The notes beneath the pieces are model-generated. The model worked only from the letters and a program-made list of their open reading frames with translations. It was not told the DNA's origin and did not search any database. From Pyrus communis (taxonomy: Eukaryota > Streptophyta > Magnoliopsida > Rosales > Rosaceae), in contig NC_084818.1 of NCBI RefSeq assembly GCF_963583255.1, positions 15,998,222 through 16,062,221 of the forward strand: a stretch of DNA of 64,000 nucleotides, given 5' to 3'. Within the stretch, counting starts at the first letter, position 1; every line of letters starts with the position of its first letter. The position numbers were made by a program, and so were the translations under genes. Positions 1 through 12,159 of this stretch are shown here, piece by piece.

Positions 1-11
1 TCAATCCTGTG

Positions 12-22
12 CTATTTATAGA
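12..22 (-). promoter_or_regulatory. TATA box of off-window UGT85 copy
   Basis: The minus strand reads TCTATAAATAG. The same string is about 90-100 bases upstream of the ATG in both complete UGT genes, which is the expected TATA position for a short 5' leader. Confidence 0.6.
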
Positions 23-493
23 AAATCTGGGTCAACTTTTCTTTGGCACGTGAAACTGACTCTGGCTAATGCTTTTCACTTTATAGATAGTCTCATAAGC
101 AATTCAGTTTTTTTTATTTTTTTATATTTTTTAAATATACTTTTGAGATGAAAAATAATAAATAATACATTTTTCTCCACTTACACACCATTGGTCATAA
201 ATAAAAAAAAAGTAGGTAAAAATAACTCCCTTTTCAAAGTTTATAACAAGAAACTTTTGCCACACGTCTAATTTTTGTCACACCTTCTAATTATCCTAAA
301 AGAGCCTAGTAGTCTATTATCATTTTTTTTTATTTTAAATCTTAGCAGACTCTATAGAACATAATTCACATTTAAGTGGGATTCGGGTCTCATCATCAGG
401 TTTACAACTTGTCCAGGTGACATTTTCACAATGAGTATTTACACGTGTATTTACAGACCAATTGGACTAGAAAGTCAAAGTCAGCTCTATAAA

Positions 494-601
494 TGGTACA
501 TCATGTGTTATTATGTAAGTGGTGAGAAATTTTATTTTTTATGTTATTAATTTTTTTAAGACAAGAATCTCACCACTTGTATAAAAACACGTGATGTACC
601 A
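494..601. repeat. Short fold-back (MITE-like) repeat in UGT upstream region, copy A
   Basis: Arms of about 36 bases starting TGGTACATCA are inverted around an AT-rich loop of about 36 bases. The right arm contains CACGTG. The same element is at 24473-24580 and 28456-28563, so it predates the UGT tandem duplication. No clear target-site duplication was found. Confidence 0.6.
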
Positions 602-804
602 CTCTGTATTCCGGACACATTGAAATTTTCATCTATTCATCTCAACTTCTTTTCTTCCCTTTCGCAGAAGCTAAGATCTGGATCAGATCAATATTCATAC
701 CGCTACTCTCTAAGACGTATTACAGTATTGGTGTGGTCCTTTCCTCTTTTTTTTTTTTTTTTTTTTTATATCCAACAAATCACTGAATACAGCCAATGAA
801 AAAA

Positions 805-1320
805 ATCTAATCGATTGGCGTGTCCCTTTCCTTTTTTTATTTTTATTTATTTTTATTTTTTTAATATCCAACAAATTATTGAATACAGTCAATGAAAAAT
901 TGTAATTGACTTACGTGGTTCTCATTGAAGGGTAAACTACGAAAAGCATTAGTCAAATTATCCAACAAATTATCGTATTCCTACCAAGACTTTACGTACC
1001 AAACTACGAAAAGAATGAGAGGTTGTTAGATTATCCTTAATTGATCCAGGATCCTCTGCGTATAGAATTGTTAATCTAATCGATTGGCGTTTCCTTTTCC
1101 TTTTTTTTTTTTTAATATCCAACAAATTATTGAATACAATCAATGAAAAATTCTAATTGACTTACGTGGTTCTCATTGAAGGGTAAACTACGAAAAGCAT
1201 TAGTCAAATTATCCAACAAATTATCATATTCCTACCAAGACTTTACGTACCAAACTACGAAAAGAATGAGAGGTTGTTAGATTATCCTTAATTGATCCAG
1301 AATCCTCTTCGTATAGAATT
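805..1320. repeat. Tandem duplication (about 268 bp x2) in UGT upstream region
   Basis: Two direct copies begin AATCTAATCGATTGGCGT at about 804 and 1073, each followed by a poly-T tract and a conserved body. The upstream region of UGT1 also has two copies (about 24784-25300). The upstream region of UGT2 has one, and that single copy is interrupted by a solo LTR. Confidence 0.75.
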
Positions 1321-1716
1321 TTTATTTTCAATTATATTTAGGGTAGGATTCCTATTTTAAGAGGGATTAATATTACTTCATATATATTGTAATATTTTAT
1401 ACACATCAATACAAGAAGTCACAATTCTACATAATACCACTCATCTAGGTTTTCTATTTAGTTCATCTGCTTCTCCTTCTCTTTCTTCTCTCATCCACCA
1501 TATTAGGCTTAGGGGTAATTGGGCCTTGTCTTGTCTTTTAGTGTTGGAAAAAAAAGGGTGTAATTGCTATATTAAATCATATAAAAAAATAAAAAAAATA
1601 GTACATGCAATTATATATCAAAGTAATGCATACACATAAGTAACCATTGTTAAATGAAAATGACATAATGGATTAGAAAAAACTTAAAAATACGGTCTAG
1701 GCCAATGTTAGGCATT

Positions 1717-1895
1717 CTGGCCTTGAGACAAGTTTACATCCACTACGGTGCTCATGGTTGATCGGCAGTTGTCTCCCAGAATACAACGACAACATTCTTG
1801 TAATAGTAGCACTCCAAATCACAAGACTCTAATGAATCACGATTGTGTTGAAAACTCTCTCATATAGACTCAATGAGACTCTCTAATGTTTGGTG
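1717..1895. other. Non-coding stretch between UGT flank and HisRS array
   Basis: No gene was recognised. The stretch is present again at 31617-31800 but absent downstream of the UGT1 flank, where homology stops at about 25687. It joins the UGT flank to the first remnant of the HisRS repeat, whose exon 1 start codon is lost (ATC in place of ATG near 1925). Confidence 0.5.
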
Positions 1896-2484
1896 CACTA
1901 TTTCTATTGTTATCTCTGCGATTGTCGAAGCACAACCGGAGAGAGAGACTGTGTGAGGGGTTGTAGTCAGGTTCTGAGGTATGGTTTTTCTATATGAGCG
2001 CTAAGGTTCTGTTTTTGTTGCGTTGAGAAAATTGGGCTTCGGGAACAGAGTAATTGGCCTGATACAATAAAACTGCAAGAGAGCCATTTAATGTAATGAG
2101 AGTGGAAGACTTCCAAATGTAAGATTCCAGTACTCATGCCATTTAATGTAAAGTATAATTGATTAGATATGATTCAAGATGATAATGAAGAATTATTATA
2201 TTGTTGTTAATTGATTAAATTTCGTTTGTTACTTGAAATCTATTATTCTAAGGAATGCTGTTCTTGGTTAGAATAATCTAAAATTTACCAAAGACATCCA
2301 AGTACGAAAAGAGTGAGCTAAAATAGAGTGTATGCTAAGAATCAAACTGAGTTAAGCTTTTATCCACACCCCCTCTTCACACTGCATTTGTAAGAGCCAC
2401 GACAACAAAAAAACATTGAAATTAACTACGAAAAATAAATACAAAACTCCACTAAAGTTGTCAACAGTTGAAATTGAGAAATAC

Positions 2485-3247
2485 CTCTTCAGGAAGATCA
2501 TAAATCATTCCCAGTGTTCCCCATATTTTGCCCTGAGTGTTTCTCTCGATTCCAAAAGTGGAGTTTCAAGGGTTGTGGCACCATCCATCTCGAAGATCTC
2601 TTGGACTGTGGAAAATGCTTTCTTTCTTGCTGACTTTTGTTCTTTCGGAAGGTCACAAGTACCTTAGGATTTCCAATAATATATACAGGGTCAGAAAGTA
2701 AGTCTACTCAACACAAACCCAAAAAGAAAAAAAATCATAAAATCAGTTGAAACAAAAGACCATGATCTGCAAAGGCAGATGAGACAACAACCTGAGTATG
2801 GTTTTTGAAAATATACATTGACATAATTACAATAAGTGTCCAATTCTTTTCAAATGATCACTATTACATATTCAAACATCTATCCGTATCGAACAACAAA
2901 GTACAAAGTTAAATTATCTGAAGAAAAAAAAAAAAAAAATCTCCTTTCCTCTCAAAGACAATAACAAAGTAACACAAACACAGTGTCTTAAATAAAAAGG
3001 TAAGAAAAAAGATAAGAAAATAGTCATATTACTTTTCTTCTCCTACATGTCGAATAAATGGTTACATATATAGCCACAAAATCAAGTAACAAACGAAATT
3101 CAATCAGTTAACAGCAGTATAATCCTTCTTGATTATCATCTTGAATCATATCTGATCAATTATACTTTACAGTAAATGGCATGAGTACTGGAATGTTACA
3201 TTTGGAAGTCTTCCACTCTCATTCCTTTCTATTATTATCTACGCCAT
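2485..3247 (-). pseudogene. Histidyl-tRNA synthetase fragment, unit 1
   Basis: This is a two-exon fragment of a histidyl-tRNA synthetase (HisRS) gene. HisRS charges tRNA-His with histidine. Exon 1 starts at 3247 and exon 2 is 2485-2663. Consensus exon 1 encodes MAEITIESNESGRLPK and joins exon 2, which begins GTCDLPKEQMA. In this unit codon 3 of exon 1 is TAG and the exon 2 acceptor is AAG instead of TAG, so it cannot make product. Exon 2 holds the class II synthetase entry segment that in other HisRS proteins reads HGAT..[17 protein letters not shown]. All catalytic motifs downstream of it are absent. HisRS is normally several hundred residues; this retains about 75. Confidence 0.75.
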
Positions 3248-3558
3248 TGTCGGAGTTGAGAGGGAGAGAAACATTGTGTGAAGGGTTGTAGCCGGGTTCT
3301 GAGGTAGGGTTTTTTCTATATGAGCGCTAGGGTTCTGCTTTTGCAGTGTCAAGAAAATTGCTTAGGGCACAGGGTAATTGGACTGATATAATAAAACTAC
3401 AAGAGTGTCATTTAATATAATGAGAGTGGAAGACTTCCAAAGGTAAGATTCCATTACTCATGTCATTTAATGTAAAGTATAAATGATCACATATGATTTA
3501 AGATGATAACCAAGAAAGATTATAATGTTGTTAACCGATTCAATTTCATTTGTTACTT
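3085..3558. repeat. Inverted-repeat junction of HisRS array (hairpin 1)
   Basis: Arms 3085-3223 and 3419-3558 are near-perfect reverse complements of about 140 bases around a spacer of about 195 bases. Each arm holds the 3' part of HisRS exon 1 plus the start of intron 1. The spacer holds the 5' leader with the string CCCTAGCGCTC. Transcription across it would give a long hairpin. Confidence 0.8.
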
Positions 3559-3830
3559 GAAATTTATTATTCTCAAGAATGCTCTTCTTGGTTAGGATAA
3601 TCTGTTATCATTGGACATACTAAAAGATTATCAAAGACAACTAAGTACAAAACGAGTGATCTTTGGCTAAAATAGAGCGTGTACTAAGGATCAAACTAAG
3701 TTAAATTGTATCCCTACGCTCTCTTCACACTGCAATTGTATGACTCACGACAAGAAAAACATTGAAATTAGCCACGAAAAATAAAAACAAAACTTAACTT
3801 AAGTTGAAAACAGTTGAAACTGAGAAATAC

Positions 3831-4604
3831 CTCTTCAAGAAGATCATAAATCGGTTTCCAATCCTCCCCATATTTTCTGCAAGGGTTTCTCTCAATTCCA
3901 AAAGTGGAATTTCAAGGGTTGTGGCGCCATGCATCTTAAATACCTCTTTGACTATTGAAAATGCTTTCTTCCTTGTTGCCATTTGTTCTTTCGGGAGGTC
4001 ACAAGTACCCTAGGATTTCCAATAATATATATAAGGTCAGAATGCTAGTAAGTCCACTCAGCACAAAACCAAAAAGATAAAAAATTAAAAATCATAAAAT
4101 CAGTTGAAACAAAAGACCATAGTCTGCAAAGGTAACTAAGTCAGCAAACTGGGTATGATTTTTTGAAATATACATCGACATAATTATAATGAGTTTTCAA
4201 TTCTTTCCAAATGATCATTATTAGAGATTTAAACAATTATCCGTATCGAACTACAAAGAACAAAGTTAAATTATCTTAAAAATAAACTCCCTTCCTCTCA
4301 AAGATAATAACAAAGTTACAAAAACACAGTTTCCCAAATAAAAAAATAATAATAATTAAAAAAAAAAAAAGGAAGAAAATAATGATATTAATTTACTTCT
4401 CCTACATATTGAATAAATGGTAACATAAAGCTTCAAAATCAAGTAACAAACGAAATTCAATTAGTTAACAGTAGTATAATCCTTCTTAATTACCATCTTG
4501 AATCATATCTGATCAATTATACTTTACATTAAATGGCATAAGTACTGGAATCTTAGCCTTGGAAGTCTTCCACTCTCATTGCTTTCTACTCTTATCTCTA
4601 CCAT
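3831..4604 (-). pseudogene. Histidyl-tRNA synthetase fragment, unit 2
   Basis: Exon 1 begins at 4604 and reads M-V-E-I-R-V-E-S-N-E-S-G-R-L-P. Exon 2 is 3831-4009 with a TAG acceptor and a GT donor (GAAGAG|GTATTT). The exon 1 donor has drifted to GC. Exon 2 translates KKAFSIVKEVFKMHGATTLE and then ELRETL before frame drift, where HisRS proteins read [20 protein letters not shown]. It stops where the next exon (ADQGGELCSLRYDLT in known HisRS) should follow. This is a truncated, non-catalytic relic, but it is the best preserved exon 2 of the left half of the array. Confidence 0.8.
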
Positions 4605-4918
4605 TGTTGGAGCTTAGAGGGGGAGAAAGACTCTGTGAGGTATTGTAGTCAGGTTTTGAGGTAGGGTTTTTCTATATGAGCGCTAGGGTTCTGCTTTCGC
4701 AGTGTCAAGAAAATTGGGCTTAGGGCACATGGTAAATGGCATGATATAGTCAAAACTGCAAAACTGTCATTTAATGTAGTGAAAGTGGAAGACTTCCAAA
4801 GTTACGATTCCAGTACTCGTGCCATCTAATGTAAAGTATAATTGATCACATATGATTCAAGATGATAATCAAGAAGGATTATATTGTTGTTAACTGATTG
4901 AATTTCGTTTGTTACTCG
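4441..4918. repeat. Inverted-repeat junction of HisRS array (hairpin 2)
   Basis: Arms 4441-4580 and 4779-4918 are reverse complements, with the same layout as the junction at 3085-3558. Confidence 0.8.
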
Positions 4919-5188
4919 AAATTTATTAATCTCAAGAATCCTGTTCTTGATTAGAATAATCTATCATCTTTGGAAATACTAAAGGATCACCAAAGACATC
5001 CAAGTACAAAAAGAGTGATCATTGGCTAAAATAGAACGTGTGCCAAGAATCGAACTGAGTTAAGATTTTATCCCTACTCCCTCTTCACATTGCATTTGTG
5101 AGTCACAAAAAGGAAAACATTGAAATTAACTATGAAAAATAAAAACAAAACTCCACTCACTTTGACAACAGTTAAAGTTGAGAAATTT

Positions 5189-5368
5189 CTCTTCACGAAG
5201 ATCGTAAATCGACTCCCAATGTTGCCCATATTTTGTCGTAAGCGTTTCTCTCAATTCCAGAAGCGGACTTTCAAGGGTTATGGCACCATGCATCTCAAAG
5301 ACCTATTGGACTGTTGAAAATACTTTATTTCTTGCTGCCATTTGTTCTTTCAGGAAGTCACAAGTACA
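5189..5368 (-). pseudogene. Histidyl-tRNA synthetase fragment, unit 3 (exon 2 only)
   Basis: Only the HisRS exon 2 homolog is left here. Its 3' donor is mutated (AA in place of GT). The unit is split 50 bases beyond by an LTR insertion at 5424, and its remainder resumes at 16527. No matching exon 1 was found beyond 16.7 kb. Confidence 0.7.
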
Positions 5369-6525
5369 CTAGGATTTCTAGTAATATATACCAGATCAGA
5401 ATGCTAGTAAGTCCACTAAGCACTGTCACGCCCTGGATTCGGGGTCGGTAATAAAAACTAGAACCCGAATCTGAAACGTGAGTTAAAAGCTCAATAAATA
5501 AAAGGAAATTGGAACAGGTTGGAAAATAAATTTCTTCTTATAAAATAACTCATGATTCTTAAACAAATCAATTACTCTTTAAAATTCTATAGTAAAAAGA
5601 TGAATAAACATTCTATTCTCACAACTAATCCGATCTCATCCTGCCTACCTTTTTGAATGTCTAGTTCGTAAATCTGCATAACAATAGAGGGATGAGTTTC
5701 AACAGCTCAGTAGAGACATAACCTTATCACAGTCAATTGACAATATTAAATTAAGTGTCATGAAATCATATGGCCAAATATCAAATTATTATTGATAAAT
5801 ATGCATGAATGCAATGCAACCTCTTCAACTATTCCCGTTAACTCATATAATAAAGTACGCAGACCTGTACGTCCCATACCTTGCATTTTACGACTACAGT
5901 GGTGGTTCGAATATTCTATTATACAAATTAACCCCCATAAGATATCCCGAGTTCATAAACCCCTTTTGTTAGTCATCTTATCTAATTCATTGATCTCCAG
6001 CCCACATTGACAATTTATCTCGCTGATATCCTATTCTAATGTGCAAACCGAACTTTCCTGGGACCTAGTTCACAATTAATAGATTCAACTACACAAAAGA
6101 TCCTTTCCAATTACCTTCATTTCCAGACCAATCTCAACACTAAATAATGTCACATGAATGATGCACAAATAATGTCATTCATCTTTCACATATATCACAG
6201 TATATTCTCAACAAATAACATTTCAGCAATAATTCCATAACCAATAACAAGTAAACACTCAACTAAAGCAATTAGCCAAATAATATCCAACCACATTAAT
6301 CAATAAAAAAAATCAAGAATATTATAACACTTCACGAAATTTAATAAAATCAATTTCCCTAAAGGTCTGCCGTATTTCCCCTACCTGAATTCCAAAGCTA
6401 AACCGAGAATCTACATCACTACCGAAATAACTAAACTCTACGTACTTGAACAAGCTCCTTGATCACGTCTAAATACCATGTATTTCTTCTACTCTTATCT
6501 TTTCTAATCTCTCTTACTATATATA

Positions 6526-8652
6526 TGACACACCCCGACCAAGATCAGGGCGTGCTGGCCATCACACGAAGGTGACGTAACCATGTGCACGTGCGGAAGC
6601 TAAAAGAGTAGTAATATAAAAGTACGAATAATTAAAAACTAGCATAAGTGAGATACAAATTCAGAGCAAGACTATAGCAGTCCAAAAGAAAAGTCACGAC
6701 ATAAGTACACCCGAAGGTGACCCTACGCTGGTGAGTATCTGTCAGAAATGCCGGACAAGCCCTCTGGGAAACCACCGAAACTGCTAATCAACTAGAACCT
6801 GGAGGGGCGCAAAACAAAAGCGTGAGTGGGCAAAAACAAAGCTCTTTGAAAACCATTTAGCAAAATACATTCTAACCCCTCGCCGTAAAACCTGTATACT
6901 TCGCAGAAAATAAACGTATATACGTATGTATAAATATGCCAAACATGCTCAAGGGTATATCAATCCTGCTCAAGATATGCCATGACAAAGCCTCATAATG
7001 AAATGCAAGTGCTCAGGTATAAATCACATCAATAGCATAACATCTGGCAGCCGGAGTCACTTAACGTGACCTGTACGGCTGCATATAGAGCTCAAATCTC
7101 AAACTCAATCACTGAACCTGCCCACGAGTCGGAACCACCTAAAGTGGTCTGTACGACAGGCCTGGGTGTAATATATATATACGCTCTAGTGCTACGATCA
7201 CGTGAAGGCTGTGCGAATAATCGCGGGTCACCTACGAGTCGAAACCACCTAAAGTGGTCTGTACGACAGGACTGTGCACCTAACTTGGATCCAAGCTGAG
7301 CGTGTGGTGCGGGAGGTGAACATCACGTGAAGGACTGTGCCCTACTCTGGGCGGGAGCACTAACACCGGGGGTGCAGGTTATGAGCTCTCTAAGCATCTC
7401 AAACTACTACTGAATATAAACATGCATACCACTTACCTGGCACTTACCTGTGCGTCCACGGCACCCAATACGCATATATAAATGTATGCCACTGCTAATG
7501 CATGTGATGATTCATAAACAATAATAATATGGTGCATGGCATAACGTAATTAACCCTTTTTAATCAATTTCTGGGAATATAAATGTATATAGGTATATAC
7601 GGAAAACAAAAGCCCACTCACTGATAAGTGGAAGGGTCGTAGCCCCCCTGCCTCGAGTGCGAACGCTCGTCCTCGGGGTACGTGTCACCTATATGCGAAA
7701 CAACTATAAAAACGTTAATTTTAAAGCACATAACCAACTTCTCGTAACAACTTCTCATACATTGCTCAAAATGGACAAATGAATATACTAACGTGCTCTA
7801 CACAACCTCAGGATCACAACCATATTTTTAGAAAAAATTTCCTCCGCCGCACGCGCCGGCCACGCGCAGGCACGTGCGGCGCACACGGACGGCGTCAACT
7901 GACGCCGTGAGGAATATTCCGTTATCTCTAACTGATTCCGTCAACGGCGTTAGGAATATTCCGTCACCTTCTCCGGCGAGCCTCCGGCGACGTCGCCGGC
8001 GCCAGAAAACTGGAAAAATTTCAAATCGTGTTTTTTCACTCGTTTCTCAACCATTTTTCATGATTCTTGAACCAAAATGAAGCTTAGGACTTGTAGAATC
8101 ACGATAGACTACTTTTAAAGCCTAAAATTCACGAGATCATACCTGTCTCAAAACTCAAAAACCGGCCAACTTCGAAACCCACGATTCCGACGTCCAATTT
8201 CGTCCAACGAGCTACTCCGATGCTCCTTAGGACCTCACTAAGACACCTATGAGCTTCAAAATCCCAAAAACGAGCTAGATCAATGTTTGCATGAACAGTG
8301 CTCAAAACGGACATCGTCGAATCGACGTGAAAACGATGTATTTCTCACCTGAAAATGGTACGGTTGTGCTCCCACGAGCTTCACGATCTCAGCTGTGCCC
8401 TTAGTTCCCTCGATCTGTGATGATTTGGTGGGTTGTGTGTGTGTCCGTACGTATTAAGGTGAACGGGAAGGGAGAGGGAGATGAGAGACAGAGACAGAGA
8501 AAGGGCAGAGAGAGATAGTGAGTTTGCATGTGTGTGTGTGGCCCAACACATGCCACAACACACAAAACAACCAATAATGTCAAAGAAACGAACTAGGGGT
8601 AAAGTTGACAATTCACACGTGCGTTTCGATATTTCCGGGACGGGATGTCACA
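6526..8652 (-). repeat. 3' LTR of gypsy element
   Basis: The LTR is 2127 bp. On the minus strand it begins TGTGACATCCCG and ends GGTGTGTCA. A purine-rich tract (AAGGTGGGAAGGT) precedes it at about 8653-8665. The short plus-strand ORFs inside (for example 7874-8080 and 8481-8732) lie in GC-rich or GA-repeat LTR sequence and are not genes. Confidence 0.9.
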
Positions 8653-8709
8653 ACCTTCCCACCTTAATAGAATTTCGTCCCGAAATTCAAAACAACCAAG
8701 TAACAACCC

Positions 8710-11442
8710 CTAGTGGTCAAAGAACAATCTAGGATACAAATTCCTCATCCGATCTTCTGTCTCCCTTGTAGCTTCCTCGACTGAATGATTCCTCCACAAA
8801 ACTTTCACTAAGTTCACCGTCTTGTTCCTCAGAACCTTCTCTTTCCAATCGATGATCGTCACCGGTTCCTCGTCATACGTCAAATCCGGATTAATCTCTA
8901 ACGGTTGAGGAGGTATCACGTGAGATGGATCAGCAACATAGTGTCGGAGCATAGACACGTGAAAAACGTTATGCACTCTAGCCAACTCCGGAGGCAACTC
9001 CAACCTGTAAGCTACCTCACCAAATCGTTCTGTGACCATGTATGGTCCGATGTACCTGGGACTCAACTTCCCCTTCTTTCCAAACCGCACGACACCTCTC
9101 CACGGTGAAAGCTTTAGAAATACCCAATCTCCGACCTCATACACTCTGTCCGTAGCATGCCGATCCGCTAAACTCTTCTGCCTGTCCTGAGCTGCTTTCA
9201 GGTTAGACTTAATCACCTGAACATTCTGAGTAGTCTCCTCAACAATCTCCGGACCCACTAAAACTCTCTCACCAACCTCTGACCAACACAACGGTGTGCG
9301 ACAAGCTCTGCCATACAATGCCTCAAATGACGCCATGCCAATGCTCGAATGAAAACTGTTGTTGTAGGCAAATTCCATCAAATCTAACCGCTGGTGCCAA
9401 GCATCACCAAACTGCAACACCGAAGCTCGCAACATATCCTCCAAAGTCTGAATAGTTCTCTCTGACTGTCCGTCTGTCTGTGGATGATATGTCGTACTGT
9501 AAAGTAGTCTCGTGCCCAAAGCTTCCTGAAAAGCCACCCAAAACTTCGATGTAAATCGTGGATCACGATCCGAGACAATACTCACTGGGACACCATGATA
9601 CTTCACAACCTTCGATATAAACAACTCTGCTAACCGGCTCAAAGAATACTTCTCTCTCACTGGAATAAAATGTGCCGATTTAGTGAGTCGATCGACGATC
9701 ACCCAAATGCCGTCAAAGCCATTTTTTGTACGTGGCAAGTTGTACACAAAATCCATAGTGATATTTTCCCATTTCCACTCTGGAACGGGAAGCGGTCGCA
9801 ACAACCCAAACGGCTTCTTTCTTTTTGCTTTAACCTGCTGACAAACAGCACACCTGCTCACATACTCGGCTATCTCCCTCTTCATACCCGGCCAATAATA
9901 AAATGGTCGAATGGTATGATACATTTTAGTAGCTCCTGGATGCATAGCATAAGCCGAGATATGTGCTTCATCGAGAATCTCTTTCTTCAACTCCACGCTA
10001 TTAGGCATGAACATTCTATTCTCTAGCATCAACATGCCATCCGAATCACGAACTCTGAGGTCTCGCCTCCTTCCTTGATCTCGAGCTTGAATTAGTTCTT
10101 GAGTCTCCTGATCAGCTACCTGAACTTCAAGCACCCGATCAACAAGAATTGGCCTAACTTGGAAATTAGCAAGTAACGCCACTTCTCGATCTTCTGCTTC
10201 TAACCTCACTCCCGTAGCACGCAAGTCAGCCAAAAGAGGAACACGACTAGCGTACAACGCATTAATGCGGCCCTGTGACTTCCTGCTAAGTGCATCAGCC
10301 ACTACGTTCGCACGACCAGGATGATAATCAATCGTGCAATCGTAATCGCTGAGCAACTCCAACCACCTCCGTTGACGAAGATTAAGTTTCTTCTGGGTAA
10401 AGAGATACTGAAGACTCTTGTGATCTGTAAAGATCCTACACTTCTCTCCGTAAAGATAGTGTCTCCACAACTTCAACACAAAGATGATAGCAGCCAACTC
10501 CAAATCATGTGTAGGGTAATTCAACTCATGGGGTTTCAACTGCCGTGAAGCATAAGCAATCACCCTACCATGCTGCATCAACACACATCCCAGACCATTC
10601 AAGGAAGCATCGCTATAAACCTCGAAATCACCACTATCGTCTGGGAGTGCCAAAACAGGTGCATGAGTGAGACAATGCTTCAACTGCTGGAAACTCTGCT
10701 CACACTTATTATCCCACTCAAATTTAACCTCCTTCCTCGTTAACCTCGTCAGTGGCAAGGCAATCACCGAAAAATTCTTAACGAATCTCCGATAATACCC
10801 TGCCAAACCAAGGAAACTTCTCACCTCGGTGACGGTTCGCGGTTGTTCCCAACTCTCCACAGCTGCAACCTTCTGAGGGTCCACCAAAATACCCTGAGCA
10901 GAAATGATGTGCCCCAAGAACGCAACTTGATCTAACCAGAACTGGCACTTGCTAAACTTAGCATACAATTGGTGTTCCCTCAACCTCTTCAACACCAAAG
11001 TAAGATGTCGAACATGCTCCGCCTTCGACTTAGAATACACCAAAATATCGTCAATGAAGACAATAACAAACCTATCCAAGTAAGGCTGGAACACCCGATT
11101 CATTAAATCCATGAAGGCGGCTGGTGTATTCGTCAACCCAAATGGCATAACCAAAAACTCGTAATGACCATAACGAGTCCTGAACACCGTCTTAGGGACA
11201 TCATCCCTACTGATCTTCAGCTGATAGTAACCAGACCTCAGGTCAATCTTAGAGAACACACAAGCACCTCTCAGCTGATCAAACAAATCATCGATACGAG
11301 GCAATGGATAACGGTTTTTAATCGTCACCCGATTTAATTGCCTGTAGTCGATACACAGCCTCAAAGTTCCATCCTTCTTCCTCACAAATAGAACTGGAGC
11401 GCCCCAAGGCGAAGTACTAGGCTGAATAAACCCCTTATCCAC
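8710..11442 (-). pseudogene. gypsy pol: RT, RNase H, integrase, chromodomain-like tail
   Basis: There are 910 open codons. In order: reverse transcriptase with FIDD at residues 129-132; RNase H with Asp278 and Asp340; integrase zinc finger His501, His509, Cys531, Cys534; integrase core Asp564, Asp625 and Glu661, with the 35-residue spacing of a D,D35E site; then a chromodomain-like end with [12 protein letters not shown]. The first codon is GTG (Val), not a start. The frame is continuous with the protease ORF upstream across a TAG at the position where relatives have Gln. Enzymatic residues look intact, so decay is limited to nonsense changes and the 5' deletion. The protein would act in the virus-like particle and nucleus of a retrotransposing cell. 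Confidence 0.9.
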
Positions 11443-11448
11443 TAACTC

Positions 11449-12111
11449 CTACAACTGAACTTTCAATTCCCTTAACTCCGCGGGAGCCATACGATAAGGA
11501 GTTAAAAAAATAGGATTAGTACCTGGAAGCAACTCAATAGTGAACTCCACGTCTCGATCTGGGGGTAGACCAGGTAAATCCTCGGGAAAAACATCAGGAA
11601 AGTGTCTGACCACTCTCACATCCTCAACTCTGTTAGGAACAGCCTCATCTAACACCACATGAGCTAGATACCCCTGACAACCCTTAGATAACAACCTTTT
11701 CGCTCGCAGCGCCGAAATAACGTCATGTCTCACCCCACTCTGCTCACCCACGAAAGTAACCACAGGTAGTCCAGGTCGGTGAAACGTAACTACTTTCCCG
11801 TAACAGTCAATGTTGGCACGATAGAAATGCAACCAATCCGTGCCCAGAATCACATCAAAGTCCACAATATCTAACGGGATAAGATCGGCTGACAAAGCAA
11901 CACCCTCTACGATCACTGGACATCCTGGGTACACACAATCTACAACACATCTCTCTCCTCTAGGCATAGCGAACTCTAAATCGTACCCTAGAGGTGTGGG
12001 GCGAGGTTGCGTCACTTGAGCAAATGTATGAGAAATTACGGAATGTGTAGCTCCACAATCAATTAAGACTCTAGCAAAACAACCAAGAATGTTCAACGTA
12101 CCCATAATCAA
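11449..12111 (-). pseudogene. gypsy protease region and start of RT
   Basis: This 220-codon segment is in frame with both gag and pol. It carries the aspartic protease motif as LIDCGATHSVIS (relatives usually have DSGATHSFIS or DPGATHSF) and then the linker to RT (PYRMAPAELRELK). It ends at a TAG replacing the Gln codon of a LQLQEL-type motif. The segment belongs to one original gag-pol polyprotein. Confidence 0.85.
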
Positions 12112-12159
12112 GTCTGGGTTGTTCTGAGCATCCTGCAGAGAAATATTATGAAGACGCCC

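Larger units (their letters stand above)
1..1716 (-). promoter_or_regulatory. Upstream region of an off-window UGT85 copy (copy A)
   Basis: This block matches the 5' flanks of the two UGT genes in this window, starting at 23980 and 27967. Position 1 corresponds to a point about 77 bases upstream of the UGT1 start codon. A third UGT85 gene on the minus strand therefore probably begins just left of the window. The minus-strand TATA box (TCTATAAATAG) is at 12-22 and a G-box (CACGTG) at 47-52. A fold-back repeat lies at 494-601 and a tandem duplication of about 268 bases at 805-1320. No coding region is seen. The homology is seen directly; the existence of the third gene is inference. Confidence 0.75.

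Noticed and set aside
8381..8611. Ser/Leu-rich ORFs (also at 14088-14299 and 30707-30939)
   Set aside because: They translate GA-rich low-complexity LTR sequence.
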